Positions 1 to 8,825 of a DNA stretch of 64,000 nucleotides are shown here, piece after piece. Position 1 is the first letter of the stretch. Every line of letters starts with the position of its first letter. The stretch is from positions 12,534 through 76,533 of the forward strand of contig NZ_MQUS01000029.1 in assembly GCF_001953885.1 (NCBI RefSeq), read 5' to 3'. The stretch comes from Streptomyces sp. IMTB 2501 (lineage in GTDB: Bacteria > Actinomycetota > Actinomycetes > Streptomycetales > Streptomycetaceae). Made by a program: the position numbers and the translations under genes. The notes below the pieces were generated by a model, which had not been told where the DNA came from, searched no databases, and saw only the letters and a program-made list of their open reading frames with translations.

Positions 1-2
1 TG

Positions 3-104
3 GGCTCCGTCTTCTGGTCCCGCTCCTACTTCGCCGGATCGTGCAGCGGTGCACCGGTCAGCATCGTCCGTCAGTACATCGAGAGCCAGAAACGGCCTAT
101 CTGA
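3..104 (+). CDS. tnpA: IS200/IS605 family transposase TnpA, C-terminal end (partial at window edge)
   Basis: Only the last 33 codons lie in the window, ending at TGA 102-104. They carry the stretch WSRSYFAGS, then GAPVSIVRQYIE, which is the usual C-terminal tail of IS200-type Y1 (HUH) single-strand transposases. The catalytic His and Tyr residues lie upstream of the window. A strong hairpin of the kind found at IS200/IS605 ends follows 66 bp downstream, which supports the call. The rest of the element is outside the window, so intactness cannot be judged. Confidence 0.8.
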   Translation, partial: GSVFWSRSYFAGSCSGAPVSIVRQYIESQKRPI

Positions 105-169
105 CCCTCACCCCAGACACGGAGCGAACTCCGGCGCTGCGCGCCCCCGGTCCGAGGATGCGTTTCCCT

Positions 170-187
170 CCCCGGCTGAAGCCGGGG
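170..187. repeat. Subterminal hairpin, probable right end of the IS200/IS605 element
   Basis: A perfect 8-bp inverted repeat (CCCCGGCT, 2-nt loop GA, AGCCGGGG) sits just after the tnpA stop. IS200/IS605 elements recognise such hairpins as single strands near their ends. Sequence reading as a TetR protein begins directly afterwards, so the element boundary probably lies between about 187 and 195. Confidence 0.65.
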
Positions 188-189
188 AT

Positions 190-609
190 ACCCACACAAG
201 ATCTGGGATGGGCCGAGCAGTCACCGCCGCGCACCGAGACCGGCTCGCTGCTCGGTGACCTCAAAGCCAACGCCCGGCTCGTGCAGCGCACCTTGGCCGA
301 CCCGCGGCAAGGAGCGCTGTTCAAGGCAATGATCGCCGCCACCACCTGTGAGGCGAAGACCGCCGAGGCCCTGCACCGGTTCTACGACATCCGCATCAGG
401 GAGTGGGCACCCTGCGTCCAGCAGGCCATCGACCAGGGCGAGGTGCCCGAGGGCACCGATGTCCACAAGGTGATCCGTGCTGTCTCCGCCCCCTCTACTA
501 CCGCCTGCTGACCAGCAACGACCGCCTCGACGAAGCCGCCGCAGACCAGGCCGCCGAGGCTGCAGCGCGTGCGGGAGCCTACCTGCGGGACGACGAAGCC
601 CGTGTGTGA
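190..609 (+). pseudogene. TetR/AcrR family regulator, C-terminal fragment
   Basis: The reading frame after the IS end shows ETGSLLGDLKANARLVQRTL, LADPRQGALFKAMIAA and an AIDQGEVPEGTD segment, typical of the TetR C-terminal ligand-binding domain. The N-terminal helix-turn-helix is absent. Around position 490 the frame breaks: VIRAVSAP continues one frame over as LYYRLLTSNDRLDEAAADQA. The gene is therefore truncated at its 5' side, apparently where the IS200/IS605 end lies, and frameshifted near its 3' end. It cannot make a functional regulator, and its former targets are unknown. Confidence 0.7.
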
Positions 610-688
610 CTCGCTCCCGCGGCCTGGTCGTCGGCGGGATCATGGCCTACCGCAACAACCGTGTGGCCCGCACGGTCTGCCGACATCG

Positions 689-1215
689 TCAGGCGGCCTG
701 CATCCGCTGACTGTTGACCAGGTCGCGGTAGGGAGAGCAGCGGTCCATCAGCGTCTGGTGGGGCCCGGCGTCGGTGAGGGTGCCGTTGGTCAGCATCACC
801 ACGTGGTCGGCGTGCTGCACGGTGGACAGTCGGTGGGCCACGACGATGACGGATCGGGTGGTCGCCAGGTCGTCGACGACCCGCCGGAACCACTTCTCGT
901 TGATGCGGTCCATCTGCGAGGTGGGCTCGTCCGGCAGCACGATGTCGGCGTCCGTGAGCAGGGCCCGTGCCAGAGCCAGGCGTTGGCGCTGCGCACCGGA
1001 CAGAGCGTTGTCCCGTCCCAGCGTGGTGCCCAGCCCCTCGGGCAAGGAGGTGAGGTCCTTGCAGCAGCCCGACCGCTTCCAGGACGGTGGCCAGCTCCTC
1101 TTCGGAGGCCGGTTCGGCACAGCCGAGCTGCAGGTTGTCCCGGAACGGTCCCCTCCAGCAGGGTGCACTGCTGATCGACGCAGGCGACGCGGCTGCGGAG
1201 CTCGTCGAGCGGCTA
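689..1215 (-). pseudogene. ABC transporter ATP-binding domain, frameshifted fragment
   Basis: The minus strand encodes the end of an exporter-type ABC ATPase: a signature-like LSGAQRQRLALARALL, a Walker B DADIVLPDEPTSQMD (the usual LLLDE has become IVLPDE), an H-loop SVIVVAHRLSTV and a C-terminus close to HQTLMDRCSPYRDLV. The upstream parts, CVDQQCTLLEG and RDNLQLGCAEPASEEELATV, lie in two other frames, so at least two frameshifts occurred. No Walker A or membrane domain is visible. It is a decayed remnant, probably of a fused membrane-ATPase exporter. Confidence 0.75.
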
Positions 1216-1329
1216 GTGCGGCAGGCCAGTGCCACCGAGCCGGCCGACGAGGAGCCGCCGCCCATTGCCAGCCCGAGCCTGACCATCGACAGGCCGCCCG
1301 CCGACACCGTGCGTGCCACCGCCGGCCGC

Positions 1330-1660
1330 TTTGCTGAAGTTCTTGGGGGTGTAGAAGTCGCAGCGGGCGCAGGCCATCCCGTGCTGGCGCTGTTCGAAGA
1401 ACGAGTAGGTGCACCAGCCGTGGCTCAGGTCGTAGTACTGCCAGGGTCGCCGGTGCCCGCCGCCCCGGAATCGATAGCGTCTCGGTCGACGAGGATCTCG
1501 ATGGTGAGCACGTTCCGGGCGAAGTAGCCCGCTTCGCTGTACGCCTTGGCCAGCCTCTTGGGGGAGATCGCATAGAACTGGGTGGAGCTGGGAGACCGGT
1601 GTCCGAGCCATGCCTGCAGCTCTAACACGGCCCCGGACTGGATCTGCCCTTGGCGCCGGG
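1330..1660 (-). pseudogene. Tyrosine recombinase/integrase, C-terminal fragment
   Basis: Minus-strand frames show LQAWLGHRSPSSTQFYAI followed by AYSEAGYFARNVLTIEILVD. After a frameshift near 1435 comes WQYYDLSHGWCTYSFFEQRQ and then HGMACARCDFYTPKNFS. The LGH...T..FYA pattern is the box-II region of tyrosine recombinases, with the final Tyr of the active site in FYA. The cysteine-bearing tail is typical of actinobacterial transposon-type integrases. The N-terminal half is missing, so this is a relic of a mobile element. Confidence 0.65.
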
Positions 1661-1956
1661 GATGGACCGGGTGGCTCGCTGCTGTACGACGCGGCGGGCA
1701 CCCGGAATGCGATCGCGGGGCGCCCGCCGCTGTGCAGGGCCCCTCTCCTACTCCGAGGCCGCCCATTCCACTCCGTGGCTGGCAGGCGCTGCAGATGCTC
1801 GGCGTTCAGTTTCGCCCTGTTGGACAGGCCACTACTGGGCACGGCGGCCCTGAGCCATTCCCAACTCGCTACACTGCGCGCCATCGTGTCGCGGCGTCTC
1901 GGAGCTGGTGGGGAGCGGCTGCGCTTGGTAGGGACTACGGGCGGAAGAGGAATACC

Positions 1957-2637
1957 ATGCGGCGCGCTGTTGCTCTGACGCTCTGTTCAGGGATGTTGGC
2001 TGCCACTACGGCGTGCGCGGAGTCCTCGCTGGGGAACTCGGCGGCGCCGCAGACACCGTCTGCCAGCACTACGTCCGTGTCCTCGGCCGGCAGCAGGAGT
2101 CCGAGCGGCGGGGTGACCGCGACCGCCTCCTGTCCGGATGGCGTGCGGGGCCAGGGCGCGGCCTCACCCGCTGCGGGCAGTGGCACTTCCGACGACACCG
2201 GGCGGGCACAGGCACTTGCACAGGCTGTCGGCGACGAGGAGTTCAACGCCGCGTACTCGGATATTTTCGGCACGATGATCGACGGCTACACCCCGGGGCG
2301 GGTGGCGCTGTGTGTCACGGACGTGGCGCGCGGGAGGCTGCTGGCGCAGGCGGCCAAGCGTGCCCACCCGGCCGTCGACCTCAACCGGCTCGACATCCTT
2401 GCCTGCCGCTACTCCGAGCGGGCACTGCAGGCGGCCGTCCGTGGGCTCATGGCGCACAGGGCCCCGACGATTGCCGGGTTCCCCGTCTACCAGATCGGCC
2501 CGGCCACGGACCATTCCTGCATCGAACTGCAGACCAGCCAGGCAGGCAGCGCCTCAACGGCCTTGCGCCGCTACCTCACCTCGCAGCTGGGCGGTATCGC
2601 CTTCACCGTCGTCAAGGGTGAGCAGCCGGTCGGATGA
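1957..2637 (+). CDS. Putative secreted lipoprotein of unknown function
   Basis: This is a 226-residue protein. The ATG at 1957 is chosen because a purine-rich RBS (ggaagagga) sits 6 nt upstream and the N-terminus then becomes a classical signal: MRRAVALTLCSGMLAATTAC. The Cys at residue 20 could be lipidated, although TTAC is a weak lipobox. A Ser/Thr/Ala-rich low-complexity stretch (about residues 25-75) follows, as in many Streptomyces lipoproteins. The mature part is mixed alpha/beta with three cysteines and no recognised motif. The function is unknown; an exported extracytoplasmic protein is the safest statement. Confidence 0.7.
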   Translation: MRRAVALTLCSGMLAATTACAESSLGNSAAPQTPSASTTSVSSAGSRSPSGGVTATASCPDGVRGQGAASPAAGSGTSDDTGRAQALAQAVGDEEFNAAYSDIFGTMIDGYTPGRVALCVTDVARGRLLAQAAKRAHPAVDLNRLDILACRYSERALQAAVRGLMAHRAPTIAGFPVYQIGPATDHSCIELQTSQAGSASTALRRYLTSQLGGIAFTVVKGEQPVG

Positions 2638-3327
2638 GGCCGCCGTTCCGCCGCCCACCGACAGAGTCGTCCCATGCCTGCCATACGGTCCAAGGGGCCA
2701 GCGGGGCGAACCCGGCGGCGTCGTTGGAGAGCGGGCTCACCATCGCAGGGATTCCTCAAGGGGGTCGTAGACCGCGACCTGGGGTGGCCGGCCGCGAGCA
2801 GGCGCGCCGGTCCTCCAGTGCAGCGGGTGAGGAGCCACTCAGCTGTGCGTGTTTGGACGACCAGAAGTCCAAGGCGCGCGGACGGATCGGAGCCGCGACC
2901 AGCCGCACATGCGCGGCGGTCAGCTCACCACGTCCGTCCAGCTCCAGCGGGCGGTGTACCGCCGAGGCCCGCCCCTGTGCGTGCCGACAATCCCGTCATC
3001 CTATGAGACCTGTGCGTACTCGTGGATGAGGCCGCCAAGGCGATCGCGCCGGATGACACGCGATGGGACGCCGGCGGCGGGTGGTTCGGGCGCGTCGACA
3101 CCATCGGGACATCGCTGTCCGAGTGACCGGTGACGCCGATGTTCGCTGTGTCGGCACCCACAAGGCCAGCGGAAGCCAACATGCCGGGGCCGATGAACGA
3201 AGTCACAGCCATCTGCGGCTGCCGCTTCGCAACCTTCCCCGAAAGACCGATCATCGTTTTGTCGGATGGACCCGTCATATAAGAACATGTCCGCGTCACC
3301 CTGGCTCCAGCAGAAAGACACCGGCAT
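2638..3327. other. 690-bp stretch without a convincing gene
   Basis: No frame holds a coherent protein. On the minus strand at about 3001-3075, RRDRLGGLIHEYAQVS resembles the C-terminal tail of an actinobacterial transposase or integrase, so part of this region may be a decayed mobile element. The promoter of the downstream protease gene must lie near the 3' end. Confidence 0.4.
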
Positions 3328-4698
3328 ATGAGACACGCTGCAGGTCACAGATGGATGGCATTCATCCTGCCAGCCGCGGCCCTAGCCGCCGCGGTGCCGT
3401 TCGTCATCCCGCCTTTCGCGGGCGCCTCCTCCGCGCCGACCACACAGGCAGCCTCGCGGGCAGGCACACGGATCGACGAACGCCAGCAGGTCCTTGATGC
3501 CGTTGCCGGCAGGATCACTCAAGGGCTCTCCGAGGCCGACCGGGCGCGCATACCCGGCTTCGCTGAGGTCGAGGTCGACCCCAACCACAACCACCTGCGC
3601 CTGTACTGGAAAGGCGCCCCGCCCCAGCGGGTTGCGCACATCCTCGCCCATCTCCCCCACGGGGTGACCGCCGAGGTCGACCCCGCCCGCTATTCAAAGA
3701 CCGAACTCCACGCAGCCCGCGCGAAGTTGCTGAGCAGCCTGGCCTCGATGAACCTACGGGTCGCGGGCACCGCGGCTACTGTCCGCATCACCAGCATCGG
3801 TCCGGCGGTTGACGGCAGCGGCCTGGAGGTCGGCTACGACAGCGCAACCCGTGCGGCCAGCGGCCTCCTGGCGGGCGGGCAGGGCAAGATGTCGCGGCAG
3901 GTAGCCGCGGCAGCCGGACAGCGGGCGGGCGTGCACGTCGCCGCGATCCACCGGCTGCGGAGCGTGGATCTGGCTTCCCGTCAGCATGACCGCTCCCCCT
4001 GGACCGGAGCCTCGGCGCTGAGCAACCCCACCGGCGGCATCTGCTCCGGCTCGTTCGGCGTGAAGAACGCCCAGGGCCAGTACATGCTGACGACGGCTTA
4101 CCACTGCGGCCCGGCTGCCGTCGGCCGGTGGACCACCTGGTGGGGCGGCGACCTCGTCGGCACCACCGACGCCACCCAGCGCTCCGCACAGGATGACGTG
4201 GTCGGCATCAAGCTGCCCTCACAGCGGTTGCGCGGCTGGCTCTACGACGGCCCTGCAAGCCGCACCGACGGCTACGCCAAACCCCTCATAGGCTGGGGGC
4301 ACAACAACGTCGGCGACTACGTGTGCACCGACGGCGCGAACGGCGGCGTGCACTGCGGTGTGCGGATAGCCCAGACCGACATCGGCGTCACCGGACCCAA
4401 CCACATCTACCGCCCCGACGTCGACCTCGCCTACGCCACCTCCGCCACTCCCGGCGGTGTCGCAGCCATCAACGGCGACAGCGGCGGCCCGGTCTTCACC
4501 AGCGTCCGCAACCACACAGCTGATGAAGCACGGGGAATCATCACCGCCCTCGACCGGACCATCTCCTGCCCGCCCGCATACAATTCCGACACCGTCCTCG
4601 ACGGTCATCGCAGGACGCCCTGGTGCCTAGCCGGCGTCTATTACGTACCGATCGGACAGACCCTCCACGACATGCACTGGACCCTGGTCACCGGATAA
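3328..4698 (+). CDS. Secreted chymotrypsin-like (S1 family) serine protease
   Basis: This is a 456-residue preproprotein. An N-terminal hydrophobic segment (residues 9-30) looks like a Sec signal ending near an alanine-rich site. A propeptide-like region follows (about 45-220). The catalytic domain (about 230-456) shows LTTAYHCG with the catalytic His at 259, QDDVVGIKL with an Asp at 289/290, and NGDSGGPVF with Ser385, so all three catalytic positions are present. The His box has Tyr where the family usually has Ala (TAAHC). At least five cysteines could form disulphides. An extracellular protease matured from a proenzyme is likely; the substrate is unknown. It stands alone, with no obvious operon partner. 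Confidence 0.85.
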   Translation: MRHAAGHRWMAFILPAAALAAAVPFVIPPFAGASSAPTTQAASRAGTRIDERQQVLDAVAGRITQGLSEADRARIPGFAEVEVDPNHNHLRLYWKGAPPQRVAHILAHLPHGVTAEVDPARYSKTELHAARAKLLSSLASMNLRVAGTAATVRITSIGPAVDGSGLEVGYDSATRAASGLLAGGQGKMSRQVAAAAGQRAGVHVAAIHRLRSVDLASRQHDRSPWTGASALSNPTGGICSGSFGVKNAQGQYMLTTAYHCGPAAVGRWTTWWGGDLVGTTDATQRSAQDDVVGIKLPSQRLRGWLYDGPASRTDGYAKPLIGWGHNNVGDYVCTDGANGGVHCGVRIAQTDIGVTGPNHIYRPDVDLAYATSATPGGVAAINGDSGGPVFTSVRNHTADEARGIITALDRTISCPPAYNSDTVLDGHRRTPWCLAGVYYVPIGQTLHDMHWTLVTG

Positions 4699-4710
4699 CC
4701 GTTGAGCCGA

Positions 4711-4845
4711 GATGATCGATGGTGTGACGGATCTAGATGATCGATTCCAAGGGGTTCAGTGGTCGTAGATGGTCAGTGCGCGCATGACCGGCTGGCCGCG
4801 CATGAACCTGGCTCCACTCATCAGGCCCTTGGATCGATCATCTAG
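4711..4845. repeat. MITE-like element: inverted repeats around a 113-bp segment
   Basis: CTAGATGATCGAT at 4733-4745 is repeated perfectly in inverse at 4833-4845. The match extends inward to about 20 bp (TCCAAGGG / CCCTTGGA) with one extra base. A further direct copy, GATGATCGAT, lies at 4711-4720. The interior could encode a 21-residue peptide on the minus strand, but no transposase. Terminal inverted repeats bounded by CTAG fit a miniature, non-autonomous insertion element. It ends 9 bp before the downstream methyltransferase start, so it may also supply that gene's promoter region. Confidence 0.55.
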
Positions 4846-4854
4846 GCTGGCGGG

Positions 4855-5703
4855 GTGACTGATGAGCAGGAGCGGGTGCAGCCGTCGGGAGTGTGGGCCA
4901 CGGCGGTGGGGGTGGCCAGGGTGCGGGCGCTGGAGACGGAGCGGGAGAACGCGCTGTTCCGCGACCCACTGGCACAGGCCTTCGCCGCCGCCGGCGGCCT
5001 GTGGCCCTCCTCGCCGCCGCCCGATGACGAGGCCGCGCGACGCCGTCGGCTGGCCGTGTCGTTCTCCATCGTCATCAGGACGAAGTTCCTCGACGACCTG
5101 TTGCAGCAGGCCTCCGCGTCCGGGATCCGGCAGGTCGTGCTGCTCGGCGCCGGCATGGACAGCCGGGCCTTCCGGATGGACTGGCCCGAGGGCACCCGGC
5201 TGTTCGAGGTCGACACCGCCGCGCCACTGGAGTTCAAGGCTTCGGTGCTGCGCCAGGAGCGGGCCGTCCCACGCTGCGAGCGGATCACCGTCGCGGTGGA
5301 TCTGCGTGAGGACTGGCCGGGCGCGCTGGCCGCCGCAGGGCACGACCCGGCGGTGCCGACCGTGTGGATCGCCGAAGGACTGCTGATCTATCTGCCCGAG
5401 GACGCGGTGGAGTTGCTGCTGACCCGGATCAGTGCGCAGTCGGCGGCAGGCAGTCGGATGGGGCTGACGTTGGGCTCGCGCGGCGTGATCGAGCGCTTCG
5501 CCGCGGACGCCGTGCCGGGGTCGGCGGCGTCCATGTGGGTCTCGGAGATGCCCGACGACCCGGTGGACTGGCTGGCCGGACACGGCTGGGAGGCCAGCGG
5601 CCACACCCTGCGCGAGCGCGCCGCCGCCTACGGCCGCCCGATCAGCACCCCGCCGCAGCGCGAGGAGCAACCCGGCGGACTGATCTCAGCAGTCCGCCAG
5701 TAG
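4855..5703 (+). CDS. Class I SAM-dependent methyltransferase (TIGR00027 / leucine carboxyl methyltransferase-like)
   Basis: The protein has 282 residues with a GTG start. It begins with the typical GVWATAVGVARVRALETERE segment, followed by FRDPLAQAFAAA. The SAM-binding motif I is VVLLGAGMDSRAFRM (about residues 95-110). Next come LFEVDTAAPLEFK and a motif-IV-like WIAEGLLIYLP. These features and the length match the actinobacterial putative O-methyltransferases of TIGR00027 (PF04072). Substrates are mostly unknown; small secondary metabolites or carboxyl groups are plausible. No neighbouring pathway genes are seen. The MITE-like repeat lies directly upstream. Confidence 0.85.
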   Translation: MTDEQERVQPSGVWATAVGVARVRALETERENALFRDPLAQAFAAAGGLWPSSPPPDDEAARRRRLAVSFSIVIRTKFLDDLLQQASASGIRQVVLLGAGMDSRAFRMDWPEGTRLFEVDTAAPLEFKASVLRQERAVPRCERITVAVDLREDWPGALAAAGHDPAVPTVWIAEGLLIYLPEDAVELLLTRISAQSAAGSRMGLTLGSRGVIERFAADAVPGSAASMWVSEMPDDPVDWLAGHGWEASGHTLRERAAAYGRPISTPPQREEQPGGLISAVRQ

Positions 5704-5998
5704 AGCGCCTCCCGGCTGCCTAGACGATCGACCCTGCACGGAGGGGCCATCGGCCATGAACCTGAGAAACCGTCTTTGAACCTCCCGCAAGACGGTGTCG
5801 TCAGCGTCGGAGAACGCTGACGACACGGTCCCTGCCCAGGATTGATCTTGATCAGCCGACACACCGGGCACGGTCATCGCCGGGGTTCCCGGGAAGCTCG
5901 CCGCACGGGCGTCGGTGCTGTATCTGGGGGTTACTCAGCTGAACTCGTGGAGTCCGCCAGTTCGTTACGGTTCTTGATCGTTGCGGTACGACGTCGCC

Positions 5999-6481
5999 AT
6001 GCGGTACGCGCATGGGGGCGGACTGACGCCCAGGGAGCAGGAGAAGCGGGAGCGGGTGCGCCTTCAGGCGGCTGAGCGGTTCGCTCGTGGGGAGAAGAGC
6101 GAAGCCGTCGCACGATATCTGCGGGTGACGGCACGGTCGGTGCGGCGCTGGCGGCGGGCGTGGGAGCAGGGGGGTGCGGACGCGTTGCGCTCGGCGGGGC
6201 CGGCGTCGCTGGAGCGGTTGAGCCGGGTGCAGTGGGAGCAGCTGGAGCGGGAGTGGAGGAGCTGGCAGACTTCGCCGAGGAGCACGAGGACTCGTTACGC
6301 ATATTCCAGATGCCATCCTACGCCCGCGAGTTGAACCCGGCCGAGGGCATCTGGTCGCTCCTCAAGCGGCATCTGGCCGACTTCACCGCCGCCGATCTGG
6401 CCCTACCTGATCGACGGCTGCCTCCTGGCGACTGGCCTGATCATGGACGACAGCGTGCCCAGATCACTGGGCACCACCTGA
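5999..6481 (+). pseudogene. IS630 family transposase, internally deleted
   Basis: The N-terminal helix-turn-helix part is intact, from ATG 5999: LTPREQEKRERVRLQAAERF, then VARYLRVTARSVRRWRRAW and LSRVQWEQLERE. The reading then jumps to the C-terminal DDE end, LRIFQMPSYARELNPAEGIW and SLLKRHLADFTAADL, with a frame change before LIDGCLLATGLIMDD and the TGA at 6479-6481. The central catalytic region is missing. A normal IS630 transposase is about 340-350 residues, so roughly half is gone and the copy is dead. Confidence 0.75.
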
Positions 6482-6599
6482 GGTACGCCAACTCGGCAAC
6501 CGATTGGTTGGCATTGTCCACAAGCCCCTCAAAATCCGAAGCCTTTGCGACGAATTGACCACTTGCTCGGACCCTCCTCGCCGGTCTGCCCCACGCTAC

Positions 6600-7169
6600 G
6601 GTCACCGCGGAGCGGTCACCGATACCAAAGGCCTCGCGAAGGAAACCGCCGACCGTGTTATCGACCACCTCGCGCTTCAGCATCGCAGAAGGTTCCGCAA
6701 GGACGCCGTGCTGATCGTGGACGGCACCCTGGTCCCGACCCGCGACCACACGATTGCCGAACAGTCGAAGAACTACCGGTACTCCACCAACCACCAGGTC
6801 GTCATCGATGCCGACTCCCGACTCGTCGTCGCCGTCGCCCGGCCGCTGCCCGGCAACCGCAACGATTGCAAGGCCTGGGAACTTTCCGGTGCGAAGGCCG
6901 CCGTCGGCCGGGCCACGGTCATCGCGGACGGCGGCTATCGGGGCACCGGCCTGCTCATTCCGCACCGCCGTGAACGCGGCCACACCGAACTGCCAGCTTG
7001 GAAAGAGGGGCACAGCACCTCCCACCGCAAGGTCCGGGCCCGCGTCGAGCACGTCTTCGCGCGGATGAAGGCATGGAAGATCCTCCGCGACTGCCGTCTG
7101 AAAGGCGACGGCGTTCACATCGCCATGCTCGGCATCGCCCGGCTGCACAACCTCGCCCTCGCGGGGTAA
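6600..7169 (+). pseudogene. IS5 family (DDE_Tnp_4 type) transposase, N-terminally truncated
   Basis: The frame carries VLIVDGTLVPTRDHTIAEQS, STNHQVVIDADSRLVVAVAR and VIADGGYRGTGLLIPHRRE. It ends with RARVEHVFARMKAWKILRDC and the tail MLGIARLHNLALAG. These blocks hold the first two acidic residues (VDGT, ADGGY) and the R..VEH.F region with the final Glu of an IS5-type DDE transposase. The N-terminal helix-turn-helix domain is absent or scrambled before about position 6640. The element abuts the IS630 remnant, which suggests nested or sequential insertion. Confidence 0.75.
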
Positions 7170-7238
7170 CTCACGCCCCGTACGAGACCAGAGAGGCCCA
7201 AGGGAGGTGGCTCCCCACCTCCCCGGCTCAAAGAATGT

Positions 7239-7673
7239 TCAGTCGATACAGAACTCGTTGCCCTCGATGTCCAGCATCGGGATGCACGACTCGTTTTCCT
7301 CATCGGCATACAGCGTTTGCACGTGGGTCGCACCGAGCGCGACCAGTCGTGCACACTCGGCTTCGAGCGCGGCGAGGCGCTCGTCCCCCACGAGCCCGGT
7401 ACCGACCCGGACGTCGAGATGCACCCGATTCTTGACGATCTTGCCTTCAGGGACGCGCTGGAAGTACAGGCGCGGGCTCACGCCTGAGGGATCACTGCAG
7501 GCGAACCATGATCCCTGTTTCTCAGGAGGCAGGGTGCGGTTGAAATCGCCCCAGGTGGTGAACCCCTCAGGTGGCGGCGGTATGACGTACCCCAACACTT
7601 CACACCAGAAGCGAGCGAGGCGCTCAGGTTCTGCGCAGTCAAAGGTGACTTGGAACTTCTTGATCTCTGACAT
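7239..7673 (-). CDS. VOC family (glyoxalase-like) protein
   Basis: This 144-residue protein starts at MSEIKKFQVTFDCAEPERLA, chosen because the family begins right there; the in-frame extension upstream is not protein-like. It has the betaalphabeta-betabetabeta pattern of vicinal-oxygen-chelate folds: ARFWCEVLGYVI near the start, SPRLYFQRVPEGK, a metal-position candidate His in NRVHLDVRV, and a C-terminal MLDIEGNEFCID. It resembles the glyoxalase-like domain PF18029. Substrate and metal are not predictable. The gene is intact although flanked by broken IS copies. Confidence 0.85.
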   Translation of the reverse strand: MSEIKKFQVTFDCAEPERLARFWCEVLGYVIPPPPEGFTTWGDFNRTLPPEKQGSWFACSDPSGVSPRLYFQRVPEGKIVKNRVHLDVRVGTGLVGDERLAALEAECARLVALGATHVQTLYADEENESCIPMLDIEGNEFCID

Positions 7674-7926
7674 CGGCGCACCGTACCGCGTACCAGGGGG
7701 ACCCTGCCGCTCATTTCCCCAGGCGTATCCGCCCGCCACCCGTCGCATCCTGGGCCGCCTTGGACACCAAGTGAACAAACCGGACAGTCCACGAGAACGA
7801 CGTGACCGCGGCGGCGGAGCGCCCAGTGGTCCCCAGGAGCCAGTCCTGACCAACCACATTCAGGCCAAGATCAGTTGCGGGACAGCCCTTAGCTTGACTC
7901 TGTCGGGGATCTTGGTGTCGGCGGAG

Positions 7927-8815
7927 TCAACTACCCAGGGTTCGCCAGGACTTCCGGCGAGGGATCTCGCGCTGGTCGAGGTAGTTCTGGAAGGCAGTCG
8001 GCCGGCGGGGTGTGGGGGCTTCTTCAGCCGGTGACAGTCCGCCGAGGCGCTCGATGTTGACGGCGATGGCCGTCAACACGTGCTGGACGTGGACCTTTCC
8101 CTGTCCTCGGTAGCGGCAGCGCCGCATGCCGTGTCCGCGGGCGAACTCGTTGACCGTGCCTTCCACTCCGGAGCGAACCGCGTATCGGGCCTTCCACTCG
8201 GGCGTCTGCTGTTCGGCGCGGACGCGGAGTTGCAGGTCACGGAGCTCGCGCGGGGGAAAGCCCACGGTGCGGGCGCTGTCGGCGGTGCTGGTGCACTGCG
8301 TGCGTGCCGGGCAGGGACGGCACTGGCTCTTGGTGAACCGTGCCACGATCAGCGGGGCCGCGGTGGGCGAGGAGGTCGGGTAGGGGCCGTGCCAGCCCGC
8401 GCTGACCTGCCCCTGGGGACAGGTGACCTGCTGACGATCGAAGTCGATATGGAAGTCGTCCCGGGCGAAGCCCTCGTTTCGGCGATGCTGCTGCGTGGGG
8501 TTGCTCTTCAGCGGTCCGGAGACGGTGACCTGGTGTTCACGGGCAGCTTGTTCCAGGTGGGGCAGGGAGGTGTAGCCGGCGTCGACCAGGTGCTCGGCGG
8601 GCAGCAGCCCGCGACGAGCCAGGCGGGTGTGGATGCCGGGCAGGACCTGGCTGTCATGCGTGGTGGCCACGGTGGTGGCGACATCCGTGATCACGTTGGG
8701 GCCGTCGGCAGCACAGGTCTCGGTCAGATGAGCGGCGAACCCCTTCCAGCTGATGAGGTGCCCGTGCCGTGCATAGCGGGCCGAGGTGTCGTAGGGCGAG
8801 ACGATCACCCAGGAC
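7927..8815 (-). pseudogene. IS1182 family transposase, C-terminal part
   Basis: The minus-strand frame reads SPYDTSARYARHGHLISWKG, FAAHLTETC, then VDAGYTSLPHLEQAAREHQV. It continues with the DDFHIDFDRQQVTCPQGQ block, a cysteine pair CRPCPARTQC, the Glu-bearing RSGVEGTVNEFARGHGMRR and a normal C-terminus. This is the IS1182 signature order. The N-terminal domain and first catalytic Asp are missing: at about 8815-8830 the sequence switches to an IS110 transposase on the opposite strand, so the junction looks like an insertion or recombination breakpoint. Confidence 0.8.
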
Positions 8816-8825
8816 CTGCTCGCCG

